44,588 bases of DNA from Lachnocurva sp029100405 (GCA_046263755.1 JBJYZC010000019.1:1-44588); one strand, 5' to 3'. Numbered from the stretch's first letter, positions 7,896 through 16,704 are shown. The notes: a model not told the origin generated them from the sequence alone. Translations and numbers: made by a program.

Positions 7896-9571
7896 AACAT
7901 TCCTCGCCCATCCGTGGAAAGGACCCTATTCAGCACTTGTCTGACCAATTCCGGCAGAACCTGCATGGTCAAAGGAACATTGACACGTTCGGTCCATTTA
8001 TGCGCATCCTTTCCGTAAGTTCCAAGATTGATTGCCGGTATATTAAGCCTTTTGATCTGATCTATCGGCAAAGGATATAATTGATCCATCGCCGGAAAGT
8101 TCTTTTTCAAGGCAGCAATGGATGCATCGTCATCATCAATTTTTAAGTAACTGCTATCCGAGAGACTTGGGTAATAGGGATGGATCTTGTATTTCACTCC
8201 GAATTGATTCTCAACAGATATTGCAGATTCCTTCAAAAGTTGCAATAACTCCGCGTCACTTTCCTTCAAAGTATTGTGAGGACAATAAGGCGCCGCATAA
8301 TATAAGACGACCGCCGGTTCCGTTATCCCGGCCGTTTCTATGAGGAAACGTATCATAGCAATCGGGATCTCTCTTAAATCTGTACCACGATCTTTTTCAT
8401 CTTCACAGATCTTTTGTAGTGCAGAGTCAATATCCTTGCGAGTACATCTTTCCTTGGCATATTGATATAATCCATCATAGGTCATAATCCGTCTTTGATA
8501 ATGAATGTGGGAAAAGGATTCCCCCTTCTTCTCCAAATACCACCTGGCTTCTGAATTCAGATGATCTTCCACCGCATCGTAAGCAGCTTCTGCGGCACTC
8601 AACAGCTTTTTCGTAATGGAATCCATGGACTCCTCATGTACATAATAATTGAAATAAACAAAAGCCTCTCCTGCTGTCTGAACGTTATACCATTTCTTTA
8701 GATCCTTCAGTTTCAGAACAGACGGCGGACAAGTGATCTCACTTCCTGTCGTATCACAGAAGTCTCGTGACAACTGAATCTTTTCCAAAATTTCTGCCGC
8801 TATGTGAGATGCATCCATACCTTCAAAGCACTGTCCTACATGCGTTTCTCTGCCATGGATATAGAAGGCAGGCAGAATCTTCCCACCAACTCCGGTATAG
8901 AGATGCAAGAAATCATCTTCGGATGACAAAGGGCAGGTAAAATCATTATTGATTGCCAGAATATAATCCAACTTGTATTTGTCCCGAATTTCCAAAAGAA
9001 GATCTATAGAATCGATCACACCAGTATGGAGGTTTTCCTCCACCGGATTCAGCATCAAAAGCAGGTTTCCATGGAATGCATCCGACTTCGCCAATTCCTC
9101 GAGCAAGACGATAAAAACCGCATCCCCGCTCTTCATATCACTGCTTCCCCGTCCAAATAGATATTCTCCAGAATAAAGGTCTCTTCTTACTTCTTCCGTA
9201 AGATCCAGCATAGAAAGCTCGTCCAGCCGCTTCATTTCTGCCATCAATCGATCCGGATCACAAGCCAGATCTGATAATTTTCCATAGCCTGACAAACCGA
9301 CGGTATCGGTATGACCATGAAGGATAACCGTCTTCCCGGATTCTCCCTTTCCCCTCAGCAAGGCAAATACAGACCGTCTCGACAGTGGATCCTGATCGAT
9401 CACCTTACTTTTCACCTGATCCGGATGTTCCTTAAAATAAGGAATCTCTCTAAGACGTTTCTCTAAGAAAAGCCCGATCTCCTTTTCGCCATCGGTTCCA
9501 TTAATGCTCTTGATCCGAACCAAATCTTTCGTCAGATTCAAGATTCTCGAGGTTTCCTTTAAATCTTTCAT
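7892..9571 (-). CDS. RocB-like M20 family metallohydrolase
   Basis: The 559-residue protein resembles RocB, the M20-family protein of the Bacillus arginine utilisation cluster, whose exact reaction is still unsettled. Zinc-binding motifs of M20 enzymes are present: VILHGHTDTVG near residue 75 and GRGSSDMKSGDA further on, then NPVEENLHTG. It is longer than simple M20 peptidases because of RocB-type insertions in the middle. The start at 9571 has GAGGGAAG about six bases upstream and lies ten bases after the aminotransferase stop; a longer frame to 9655 would overlap that gene. Context with an amidinohydrolase, an aminotransferase and an amino acid importer supports a role in breaking down an arginine-like or acylated amino acid. 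Confidence 0.8.
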   Translation of the reverse strand: MKDLKETSRILNLTKDLVRIKSINGTDGEKEIGLFLEKRLREIPYFKEHPDQVKSKVIDQDPLSRRSVFALLRGKGESGKTVILHGHTDTVGLSGYGKLSDLACDPDRLMAEMKRLDELSMLDLTEEVRRDLYSGEYLFGRGSSDMKSGDAVFIVLLEELAKSDAFHGNLLLMLNPVEENLHTGVIDSIDLLLEIRDKYKLDYILAINNDFTCPLSSEDDFLHLYTGVGGKILPAFYIHGRETHVGQCFEGMDASHIAAEILEKIQLSRDFCDTTGSEITCPPSVLKLKDLKKWYNVQTAGEAFVYFNYYVHEESMDSITKKLLSAAEAAYDAVEDHLNSEARWYLEKKGESFSHIHYQRRIMTYDGLYQYAKERCTRKDIDSALQKICEDEKDRGTDLREIPIAMIRFLIETAGITEPAVVLYYAAPYCPHNTLKESDAELLQLLKESAISVENQFGVKYKIHPYYPSLSDSSYLKIDDDDASIAALKKNFPAMDQLYPLPIDQIKRLNIPAINLGTYGKDAHKWTERVNVPLTMQVLPELVRQVLNRVLSTDGRGML

Positions 9572-9581
9572 GGCACTTCCC

Positions 9582-10655
9582 TCACGCTGCATCCGAAACG
9601 CCGATGATCTGTCTGATTGCGACAAGAACATGTTCCATCTCGATTTCCGTACCAATCGTGATCCTTACAAAAGTATTCAATCTCGGCTCGTTATAATACC
9701 TTACCAGGATCCCCTTTGCTTTCAATTTTGCTGTAAGGTCTGCAGCACAGATTCCCTTGGGCTGGAAAAAGACAAAATTCGTCTCCGTCCGATAGACATG
9801 AAATCCAAGCTTTTCCAGCTCATCTTCAAACCACTCTCTCGTATATTTCACCTTGCCGACGCAAAGCGCAGTATATTCCTGATCCAATGCTGCTGCCCTT
9901 CCACCGGCAATTGCAAGAGTACTGATATTAAAAGGATTGAAGGAAAATTTCACTCTTTCCATATCGTCAATAAGACCCGGTTGGGCAAGTGCAAAGCCGA
10001 TTCTTGCTCCAGGCATATTTCTGGACTTGGAGAAGGTCTGTACAATAATCAAATTGGAATACTTCTGGATGAGTGGAACACACGATTCCATTCCATAATC
10101 GACATAAGCTTCATCCACAAGAACCATTCTCCTGGAGTTGGCTGCTACGATTCTCTCGATCTCATTTACAGACAAAGCCTGACCGGTCGGATTATTGGGA
10201 TTGGCCAGTATGACATCACGGTCTGTATCGATATAATCATCAACATCGATCGTGTAGTCCTCCCGAAGTGGAAACTGCTTATAATCCAGACCATAGGTCA
10301 CTGCATAAGTGCGATAAAAATCATAGGTGATATCCGGAAAACACACCTTCATCCCACGTCGGAAGAAACTCATCAGAGCAAAACTTAAAACCTCATCCGC
10401 TCCATTTCCGACAAATACATTTCGATAATCCAGATCATAAATACTCCCGATCGCTGATCGAAGAGAAATATAGTGCGGATCACAATAATGCGTCACACTG
10501 TTTACTGCTGCAATTGTCATTGCATCCAAGACCTTCGGAGAGGGAGGATAAGAAGACTCATTGGCATTCAGTTTCAAATACTCTCTGTCCTTCGGCATCT
10601 CACCCGGTTGGTAGGGCATCGATTGTTTAAATTCATCCAGAAGAAAATAACTCAT
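9582..10655 (-). CDS. HisC-like PLP-dependent class I/II aminotransferase
   Basis: The 357-residue protein has the fold-type I aminotransferase pattern of histidinol-phosphate aminotransferase: LNANESSYPPSP at 29-40, GNGADEVL at 83-90, ANPNNPTG at 151-158, DEAYVDY at 181-187, and the Schiff-base lysine K210 in TFSKSRNMPGARIGFA. There are no histidine biosynthesis genes around it. It sits between the amidinohydrolase and the RocB-like gene, so a catabolic role on a basic or guanidino amino acid is more likely than histidine synthesis. AGGAGGT six bases before ATG gives a strong start. The stop overlaps the ribosome binding site of the next gene, so the genes are coupled. Confidence 0.85.
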   Translation of the reverse strand: MSYFLLDEFKQSMPYQPGEMPKDREYLKLNANESSYPPSPKVLDAMTIAAVNSVTHYCDPHYISLRSAIGSIYDLDYRNVFVGNGADEVLSFALMSFFRRGMKVCFPDITYDFYRTYAVTYGLDYKQFPLREDYTIDVDDYIDTDRDVILANPNNPTGQALSVNEIERIVAANSRRMVLVDEAYVDYGMESCVPLIQKYSNLIIVQTFSKSRNMPGARIGFALAQPGLIDDMERVKFSFNPFNISTLAIAGGRAAALDQEYTALCVGKVKYTREWFEDELEKLGFHVYRTETNFVFFQPKGICAADLTAKLKAKGILVRYYNEPRLNTFVRITIGTEIEMEHVLVAIRQIIGVSDAA

Positions 10656-10672
10656 GTATTACCTCCTAACTT

Positions 10673-11509
10673 TCAGCCTCTCTCAATTGGAAAAGTCATA
10701 CAATGCGGACCGCCGCCAGCCTTCAGGATCTCCGTCACCGGAAGTTCGATCACATCCATGCCATGCTTTGCCATAGCTTCATTCACTTCACGATTCCTCG
10801 CAAGTGATAGTACTCTATGATCTCCGAGTGCCTCGAGATTGCATCCATGAAGATAAATGGCCTCTTCCGGAACATGGATCACATCAATATCAAGTTTCGT
10901 CAGAAGTCCTTGAAAGTCCTCCGGAAGTCCCTCATAATAAGCAACTGCCAGATGTTCATCCACGAGATTAAAGCACATATCCATATGAAGATATTCTTTC
11001 TTCAGCGGAACCGGAACCACCTTATAGCCATATTTTTCTAAGGCTTCCTTCACTTCTTCTGCTCCCTTTGCATTTGTTCTGTCTGCCATACCAAGTGCGA
11101 TAAGATTTTCCCTTAAAAATACAAAATCGCCGCCTTCAAAGATTCCATCCTTGACCTCGGCAATACAGGGCACCCCGAGATCCTCCATTTTCTTCTTATA
11201 ATCCTCATGTTCCTTTCTTCTGAGGTCCAGCTTAAATCTGCCCAGAATATATCCTTCGCGAACACATCCGCCAAAATCTCTTGCAAAAACTGAATTCGGT
11301 CTATCTTTATCCGCTTCCAAGAATTCGGTTTGAATACCAGCTTTATGATAAGCATCCACTACACACTGGAATTCTCTGGCCATCCGTTTCTTGTCAAGAA
11401 CCGTATCCTTCCATTTCACCGCAATCTCATTGATCGGTGCTGCCTCCAGATAATCCGGTGGCGATAATAATACACGGTGCAGAGTACTCACTCCATCTTT
11501 TACAAACAT
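10673..11509 (-). CDS. Amidinotransferase-superfamily hydrolase (DDAH/arginine deiminase type)
   Basis: The 278-residue protein belongs to the guanidino-modifying superfamily. Its members act on the guanidino carbon of arginine or methylated arginines through a covalent cysteine intermediate. The pieces are visible: FARDFG at 76-81, FEGGDF at 124-129, H175 in LHMDMCFNL and the nucleophile C270 in GGGPHCMTFP. The size fits dimethylargininase-like enzymes (about 250-280 residues) better than full arginine deiminase (about 400). Substrates could be N-methylarginines, arginine or another guanidino acid. It is the first gene of the four-gene operon. An AGAGAGG site lies about 11 bases before ATG, directly after a terminator-like hairpin in the leader. 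Confidence 0.85.
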   Translation of the reverse strand: MFVKDGVSTLHRVLLSPPDYLEAAPINEIAVKWKDTVLDKKRMAREFQCVVDAYHKAGIQTEFLEADKDRPNSVFARDFGGCVREGYILGRFKLDLRRKEHEDYKKKMEDLGVPCIAEVKDGIFEGGDFVFLRENLIALGMADRTNAKGAEEVKEALEKYGYKVVPVPLKKEYLHMDMCFNLVDEHLAVAYYEGLPEDFQGLLTKLDIDVIHVPEEAIYLHGCNLEALGDHRVLSLARNREVNEAMAKHGMDVIELPVTEILKAGGGPHCMTFPIERG

Positions 11510-11533
11510 AAGCTCAGACCTCTCTTTCCTGTT

Positions 11534-11579
11534 TTAAAAAAGAAAAGGCAAGGAGACTTCGAAAAAGCCTCTTTGCCTT
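11534..11579 (-). terminator. Terminator-like hairpin in the leader of the amidinohydrolase operon
   Basis: On the minus strand a 15-position stem (11579-11565 with 11559-11545; one A-C mismatch, one G-T pair) is followed by a T-rich run (11544-11534). It can end the pucR transcript. However, only about 25 bases remain before the operon's start codon, with no room for a further promoter, so the operon must be read through it. A -10-like TATACT at 11594-11589 ends just ten bases upstream of the stem. Confidence 0.75.
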
Positions 11580-11729
11580 GTTGAGCTAAGTATAATTTGA
11601 CTTGATTCCGTCTTCTATGTAATTTTTACAAGGTTTTCTCCTTTTCTTTGTAGTTTTATCACAGTAGCCACTCAAATGCACGGATGCTATCTGCCGGGAC
11701 AATCTTAAGATGAATATCACAAATCCAAA

Positions 11730-12887
11730 TCAGGCAATCTCATCCGACAAATTGAAAAGAACGGCAAGGACTATGGCTTCTTGAAATTCCGCTGGCCGAC
11801 TTTCCAGCCCTAATATTTCACATGCCCTGGAAATTCGATATCTGACAGAATTCTGGTGCAGTCCCATATATTCCGCAGTTTTTGCAACCGACAGCCCATT
11901 CTTGACATAATGAATCACCGTCTTCAACAGTTCTGAATCGTCATTTTGATCATAGTCCCTGAGCTTTTGAAAGACATTCGTACAATAGGAGCGAATCCAG
12001 AAATTATCCTTGTTAGGTAGGATGATCTGTTGAATCCCCAGATCATCGAACATGGTTACATTTTTCCGATGCTTGATGCCATAGCGGGCAGCAAAGATAC
12101 TCTCGCGGATTTTATGAGATAGACATTCCCGCATCCTACTCTCCCGGCTCACCCCCAGGGCAACTTCCGTCGTGCTGATACCAAGCGATCCTTCCAGATT
12201 TTCCACGGTGATATCCGGATCCCCGAAAACTGTGGCCAGCACTCCGTACCGGTAAGGAAGGATACGGACATTTTCCGGTGAATGCTCATCCATCATTTCT
12301 ACTCTGTGATAAAAGGCATATTCTCCCGTCTGCTGCTTGAGAAGGAAATAAAAACAACGGTAAGGTTTCCTTCTGTCCGGGAACAACTCATCCGAAACCG
12401 CATCCCGGTTCATCTGCCCCAGATGGGGCTCCAGGAAAAATGACAACCGCTCTTCCAGATAGTGCATATTGTCCGATTTCTCAATCGTTGTTGCTATCCC
12501 AATAACGACATTTTCCAGGAAGGTGTCCCGTTTGGGAAAAAGAAAGATCGGAAACTTATGCGAATCAGAAAATTCTATCACTTCATCTGGCAGATGCTCA
12601 AAACATACCAGCTGAATCGCCAAAGCACTGACACCATCTAAGAACAACTGCTTTATCACCGGCAGAATCTTCTCTTTGGACTTTCTGGAAAAAAGAAAAC
12701 TGGTAACAACGATCGCCTCTTTATCAAAAAGTCCATCCGGTTCCATTCCATCGGGTATCGTGGAATCATATTCTGAATCCATTAGATTCACATGTCTCAC
12801 ATTTCGTGACATTCCGTCTTGCCCGGCTACAAGTTTGAAATCTTTACAAACTGGAAGATTTAAAATATTTTTCACCATATAAGCCAT
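11730..12887 (-). CDS. PucR family transcriptional regulator
   Basis: The 385-residue protein has the PucR plan. Residues 1-125 are the PucR N-terminal sensory domain (NILNLPVCKDFKLVAGQDG...VRHVNLMD, then DKEAIVVTSFLF). A middle GGDEF-like/CdaR region follows. The C-terminus is a helix-turn-helix of the PucR/CdaR type (VIHYVKNGLSVAKTAEYMGLHQNSVRYRISRACEILGLE). Such proteins usually activate catabolic genes for purines, amino acids or related nitrogen sources when a small ligand binds. It lies between the enzyme operon and the divergent ABC importer, so it is the obvious regulator of both. GGGGAG seven bases before ATG sets the start. The promoter and the hairpin ahead of the gene are described separately. 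Confidence 0.9.
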   Translation of the reverse strand: MAYMVKNILNLPVCKDFKLVAGQDGMSRNVRHVNLMDSEYDSTIPDGMEPDGLFDKEAIVVTSFLFSRKSKEKILPVIKQLFLDGVSALAIQLVCFEHLPDEVIEFSDSHKFPIFLFPKRDTFLENVVIGIATTIEKSDNMHYLEERLSFFLEPHLGQMNRDAVSDELFPDRRKPYRCFYFLLKQQTGEYAFYHRVEMMDEHSPENVRILPYRYGVLATVFGDPDITVENLEGSLGISTTEVALGVSRESRMRECLSHKIRESIFAARYGIKHRKNVTMFDDLGIQQIILPNKDNFWIRSYCTNVFQKLRDYDQNDDSELLKTVIHYVKNGLSVAKTAEYMGLHQNSVRYRISRACEILGLESRPAEFQEAIVLAVLFNLSDEIA

Positions 12888-12905
12888 TTCAAAACTCCCC
12901 TTTCT

Positions 12906-12940
12906 AAAAAAGGCGAGCAGTAAAAATACTGCTCGCCTTT
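12906..12940 (-). terminator. Terminator-like hairpin in the 5' leader of pucR
   Basis: A perfect 14-bp stem (12940-12927 with 12922-12909, core GGCGAGCAGTA) with a four-base loop is followed on the minus strand by TTTTTTAG. No gene transcribed on this strand lies upstream for more than 2 kb, so the structure cannot serve an earlier gene. It falls within about 15-50 bases of the predicted pucR transcription start, so it is an attenuator candidate. Confidence 0.8.
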
Positions 12941-12959
12941 AAGCCAATCATCTTCCTAA

Positions 12960-12988
12960 AGAATACTTTAAAACAAAACGCTTTGCAA
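12960..12988 (-). promoter_or_regulatory. Promoter of pucR
   Basis: On the minus strand TTGCAA (12988-12983), a 17-base spacer and TATTCT (12965-12960) form a good sigma-A promoter. Transcription should start near 12953, about a dozen bases before the leader hairpin. Confidence 0.65.
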
Positions 12989-13096
12989 TCCTCACATCTT
13001 GTAAATTTTATAAATATTGATCATGATTTTGGTAAATTTTCCATCGATTTCAGTCTTCTCTCGGATTATGCTATGAGAAATCAAGAGAAAAGAGTC

Positions 13097-13133
13097 AAGG
13101 GAGACAGATCTAATTGATCGGTCTCCCTTTTTT
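13097..13133 (+). terminator. Terminator-like hairpin in the leader of the ABC importer operon
   Basis: AAGGGAGAC (13097-13105) pairs with GTCTCCCTT (13121-13129), and an inner GATC (13107-13110) pairs with GATC (13116-13119). A run of seven T follows. No plus-strand gene lies upstream (the neighbour is divergent pucR), so this is a leader element. A weak -10, TATGCT, is at 13067-13072; its -35 is poor, which suggests an activator. Confidence 0.78.
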
Positions 13134-13174
13134 ACACTCTTTTTCCCTAGGATAGGTACGAAAGGAGTCACATT

Positions 13175-13981
13175 ATGAAAAAAAATTTCAACAAATTTCT
13201 CGCTGTCTGTCTTGCTGCTGGAATGGCGCTTTCCCTGGCATCCTGCGGATCTGCTTCTTCTAAGTCTCAGAGTCAGAAGAGTGCAGTGGACAGCATTAAA
13301 AAATCCGGAACACTTACTATGTGTACCAATGCAGAATTTGCACCCTTCGAATATAAAGAGGGAAATAAGATTCAGGGTATTGATATTGAGATCTCTAAGG
13401 CTGTCGCAAAAGATCTCGGTGTAAAATTAAAGATTAGCGATATTGCATTCGATTCCCTGATCCCTTCTCTTCAGGCAGGAAAGGCAGATATGGCTGCAGC
13501 CGGTATCACAGTCACAAAAGACCGGAAGAAGAATGTCGATTTCTCTGATACCTATTTTGATGCCTCTCAGGCCATCATTGTTCCCAAAGATAGTGCAATC
13601 AAGTCCAGAACTGATTTGAACGATAAAATCGTCGGGGTACAGACAGGTACGACCGGTGATACCTATTGCACAAATCAAGATGGTAAATCCGATATTAAAG
13701 TAAAGGAAGTCAGACGTTACAATAAAGGTATGGATGCAGTCGCAGACCTGATATCCGGAAGGGTTGACGCCGTTGTCATTGATAACTATCCCGCACAGAA
13801 ACTTGTAGCGCAGAATCCAGATAAAACTCAACTGCTCTCTGATTCCCTGACAAGTGAGTCCTATGCCATTGCTTGTCCAAAGAATTCCGACCTCTCTAAG
13901 GAGATCAATAAAGTCCTGAAAAATCTGAAAGATTCCGGTGAACTGCAGAAGATCATGGAGCAGTATATCAGTGTAGAATAA
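13175..13981 (+). CDS. Amino acid ABC transporter substrate-binding lipoprotein
   Basis: The 268-residue protein is a family 3 solute-binding protein for polar or basic amino acids, tethered outside the membrane. The lipoprotein signal is clear: a basic N-terminus, a hydrophobic stretch and a lipobox ending in LASC with Cys 24. The mature part begins with IKKSGTLTMCTNAEFAPFEYKEG and continues with GIDIEISKAVAKDLGVKL, DMAAAGITVTKDRKKNVDFSDTY and GVQTGTTGD, standard for the family. ATG follows AAAGGAG by eight bases. Permease and ATPase genes follow in the same direction. By context the ligand is the substrate of the divergent amidinohydrolase cluster, perhaps arginine-like; that is inference. 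Confidence 0.92.
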   Translation: MKKNFNKFLAVCLAAGMALSLASCGSASSKSQSQKSAVDSIKKSGTLTMCTNAEFAPFEYKEGNKIQGIDIEISKAVAKDLGVKLKISDIAFDSLIPSLQAGKADMAAAGITVTKDRKKNVDFSDTYFDASQAIIVPKDSAIKSRTDLNDKIVGVQTGTTGDTYCTNQDGKSDIKVKEVRRYNKGMDAVADLISGRVDAVVIDNYPAQKLVAQNPDKTQLLSDSLTSESYAIACPKNSDLSKEINKVLKNLKDSGELQKIMEQYISVE

Positions 13982-14081
13982 TCCGGAAATCCCAGGGAAG
14001 TCTTATTCTGCTGGTCTTCTGAAGCCGGCGGCCATAACCATTCTTACTCTAAGACATTCCAGATGGAAAGGAGAACATCCC

Positions 14082-14789
14082 ATGTCTCTGGCAGAGCATT
14101 TCTTTCAGGATTTCATGGCCGAGAAGAGATATCTGTATCTTGTTGACGGCTTGAAAAACACCCTGATCATCACCGCAGGAGCCCTGGTACTTGGCATTAT
14201 CCTGGGTGTTATCGCTGCAATCATTCGCGTGAATCATCATAATAGAAAAATGAATTCAGCGAAAGTCGGTCCTGTCCTCTTTCTTTTAAATGTGATTGTC
14301 AGCCTTTATCTGACGGTCATTCGAGGTACCCCAACGATCGTACAGCTCATGATCCTTACCTTTGCAATATGGAAGTCCGGACAGCCGATTCCTGTTGCAA
14401 TCGTCGCATTCGGAATTAATTCCGGTGCCTATGTAGCAGAGATCATACGTTCCGGCATCCAGTCCGTAGATACCGGTCAAACGGAGGCCGGTCGCTCTCT
14501 TGGTCTCAGCGCAAGAATGACTTTGCAGAAGATCATTCTTCCACAAGCATTTAAAAATGTTGCTCCTGCGATATTTAACGAGTTTATTTCCCTCGTGAAA
14601 GAGACATCCGTTGCAGGATATGTAGGGATTCAGGATCTGACAAAGGGCGGTGATATTATACGGTCACAAACCTATGACGCATTCCCGCCTCTTCTGGCGG
14701 TAGCGCTCATCTATCTCATCATCGTCATCGGACTGACACAAATACTTGGGATTATAGAAAGGAGGATGGACAGATATGATATCCGTTAA
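14082..14789 (+). CDS. Amino acid ABC transporter permease
   Basis: The 235-residue membrane protein is a HisM/GlnP-type permease. It has about five membrane helices, the N-terminal GLKNTLIITAGALVLGIILG segment, the conserved VIRGTPTIVQLMIL motif, and the EAA loop EAGRSLGLSARMTLQKIILPQAFKNVAPA that contacts the ATPase. Only one permease is present, so a homodimer is expected. A ribosome binding site (AAAGGAG) lies about ten bases before ATG. It begins 100 bases after the binding protein gene, a gap that contains no clear terminator, and overlaps the ATPase gene by 14 bases. Confidence 0.92.
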   Translation: MSLAEHFFQDFMAEKRYLYLVDGLKNTLIITAGALVLGIILGVIAAIIRVNHHNRKMNSAKVGPVLFLLNVIVSLYLTVIRGTPTIVQLMILTFAIWKSGQPIPVAIVAFGINSGAYVAEIIRSGIQSVDTGQTEAGRSLGLSARMTLQKIILPQAFKNVAPAIFNEFISLVKETSVAGYVGIQDLTKGGDIIRSQTYDAFPPLLAVALIYLIIVIGLTQILGIIERRMDRYDIR

Positions 14790-15510
14790 AAATTTGCATA
14801 AATCGTTCCATACGAAAAAAGGTACGGTAGAAATTTTAAAGGGAATCAATTTCGATATAGCGGATGGGGAAAAGGTCGTTATCATCGGTCCATCCGGTTC
14901 TGGAAAATCCACTCTGCTTCGTTGTCTGAATCTCCTGGAAAAGCCAAGCGAAGGCGAAATCATGTTCGGCGGTGAGAATATTACATCCCCTGCTGTAGAT
15001 ATCGATAAAATCCGTTCGAAAATGGGGATGGTGTTCCAGCACTTCAACCTCTTTCCCCATATGACCGTCCGGGAAAATATTACCCTTGCCCCGGTACTTT
15101 TGAAATTAAGAACACAGGAAGAAGCCGATGAAGAAGCATATGCTCTTTTGAGCCGCGTTGGTCTGTCTGATAAAATGGATGTTTACCCCTCTTCTCTCTC
15201 CGGAGGACAAGCCCAGCGAATTGCAATTGTTCGGTCCCTTGCCATGCATCCATCTATGATGCTTTTTGACGAACCCACATCTGCTCTCGATCCTGAGATG
15301 GTCGGTGAAGTTTTATCTGTTATGCATGAGCTGGCGGATGAGGGAATGACAATGGCTGTTGTCACCCACGAAATGGGGTTTGCCAGGGATGTTGCATCAC
15401 GAGTTATATTTCTTGACCAAGGACAGATCCTAGAAGAGAATACACCAGAGGCATTCTTTGATCACCCCAGGAATGAACGGACCAGACTCTTTCTGTCAAA
15501 AGTCCTTTAA
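14776..15510 (+). CDS. Amino acid ABC transporter ATP-binding protein
   Basis: The 244-residue ATPase is GlnQ/HisP-like. Walker A is GPSGSGKST (38-46), the Q-loop is in VFQHFNLFPHMTV, the signature is LSGGQAQRIA, Walker B is MMLFDEPTSALD, and the H-loop is in VVTHEMGFA. It powers the neighbouring permease. ATG follows AGAAAGGAGG within the end of the permease gene, so translation is coupled. A strong terminator follows 28 bases after the stop and ends the three-gene operon. Confidence 0.95.
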   Translation: MISVKNLHKSFHTKKGTVEILKGINFDIADGEKVVIIGPSGSGKSTLLRCLNLLEKPSEGEIMFGGENITSPAVDIDKIRSKMGMVFQHFNLFPHMTVRENITLAPVLLKLRTQEEADEEAYALLSRVGLSDKMDVYPSSLSGGQAQRIAIVRSLAMHPSMMLFDEPTSALDPEMVGEVLSVMHELADEGMTMAVVTHEMGFARDVASRVIFLDQGQILEENTPEAFFDHPRNERTRLFLSKVL

Positions 15511-15538
15511 TGCCTGAAACCTTAGCCTCCCAGAAGTC

Positions 15539-15574
15539 AAAAGAGGTCAACTCCATTTGAGTTGACCTCTTTTT
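15539..15574. terminator. Bidirectional terminator after the ABC importer
   Basis: A perfect 15-bp stem (15539-15553 with 15559-15573, core GAGGTCAACTC) is followed by T on the plus strand. The A run on the left also lets it stop the convergent GGDEF gene. Confidence 0.9.
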
Positions 15575-15642
15575 GGTATGATTCATAGTTTATTTTTATG
15601 AAACAAGTGCAACAAACCAAGTGAAACAAAACCCACACGGAA

Positions 15643-16704
15643 TCAATCCTGCACCAGGATCCGGTAACTGTTCTTGCCATGCTCCTTGGCCTCATACATC
15701 TTCTGATCTGCCAGGCGAAGCATGGTATCGAGATCCTGACAGCCGTACTTTGCAATCAGACAGCCAATACTGGCGGTCATATAGAGAGGGCTCTGCCCCT
15801 CCTTCGTGACAGAGATCTTCCGCAAATCATAAAGAAGCTCATTCAGTCTCTTTTCCATCAATAGTTCATCCCAGTCTCCACGCGTATAGACTGCAAATTC
15901 ATCGCCGCCATAACGCATGATGATATCGTCATCGCGAAAATTCTTCTGCAAGGTTTTCGCAACCTCCCTTAAGACATCATCACCTTTTGCATGCCCATAT
16001 CCATCATTCACATGTTTAAAGTTATCCACATCAATAAAGATCAGCACACCGGCGCAATGCGGATTGATATAACGCACACCGCCATCACGATTATAAAGTC
16101 CGGTCAATGGATCGTGCTCAGATTTTTTCTCAAAATGTTCGCCAAGCTCTACATTTCGAATCCGGATAGACAGGGAATAACTATTGACCAGAAGAGACAG
16201 ACCATAGGCATCCAGAAGATGCATGATCTCGATGGGAAGATCCGAATGATCCTCTATAGCCAAAATTGCAGCAAGATAAAGCAAGGCGTAAAGACTAATA
16301 ACAAGGAGAACACGTTTGGGCCGATCGAGAATGAAAATAGGAATCACAATCAGAAGGCAAAGATAGGCAACCCCTTCCGCTTGCTTATGCAAGGCCAGTT
16401 CACTAATCAAAGGCATGATAAAGCATGGAATCATGAATGTATAGCAAAGCGGTGTATAATCCAAATGCCGATAACGGCAGAGACAACGTGCCCCATAAAA
16501 AAGGAGCAGATTCGCCAAAACGAATATGAAATTCATGATCACCCCAGGCGTACCAATCAGAGCCAGAATGACAAAGTTCAAAAGACTGATCAAAAAATTC
16601 GTAAGAGCCAAATAATAGAGACCATGATTATTTGCCCGATTGATCGGTTCCAAATAATTCTCATAATCTTCAAACTTAATATATTTCTTAAAGTCCTCCA
16701 TCAT
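15643..16704 (-). CDS. Membrane-bound diguanylate cyclase (GGDEF protein)
   Basis: The 353-residue protein has about six hydrophobic segments in residues 30-185 and a C-terminal GGDEF domain from about 195. The active site is intact (RYGGDEF). The allosteric I-site is also present (RDDD, with the Asp five residues before GGDEF), so it should make cyclic di-GMP and be product-inhibited. DPLTGLYNRDGG and FIDVDNFKHVNDGYGHAKGDDVL are typical landmarks. The sensory N-terminus is of the unassigned multi-helix type. No EAL or HD-GYP partner is in the window. The chemoreceptor at 18-20 kb and the surface proteins at the right end are possible users of the same signalling, but no direct link is visible. 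The ribosome binding site is imperfect, with GGGGG about 14 bases before ATG. Confidence 0.9.
   Translation of the reverse strand: MMEDFKKYIKFEDYENYLEPINRANNHGLYYLALTNFLISLLNFVILALIGTPGVIMNFIFVLANLLLFYGARCLCRYRHLDYTPLCYTFMIPCFIMPLISELALHKQAEGVAYLCLLIVIPIFILDRPKRVLLVISLYALLYLAAILAIEDHSDLPIEIMHLLDAYGLSLLVNSYSLSIRIRNVELGEHFEKKSEHDPLTGLYNRDGGVRYINPHCAGVLIFIDVDNFKHVNDGYGHAKGDDVLREVAKTLQKNFRDDDIIMRYGGDEFAVYTRGDWDELLMEKRLNELLYDLRKISVTKEGQSPLYMTASIGCLIAKYGCQDLDTMLRLADQKMYEAKEHGKNSYRILVQD

Noticed and set aside
9582..10655. Assignment as hisC of histidine biosynthesis
   Set aside because: Motifs fit the HisC-like family, but no histidine genes are near and the operon is catabolic in character, so no gene symbol is given.
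13020..13133. T-box or riboswitch ahead of the ABC importer
   Set aside because: The predicted leader before the hairpin is only about 20 bases, and no T-box or known aptamer core was seen. Kept as a terminator hairpin only.
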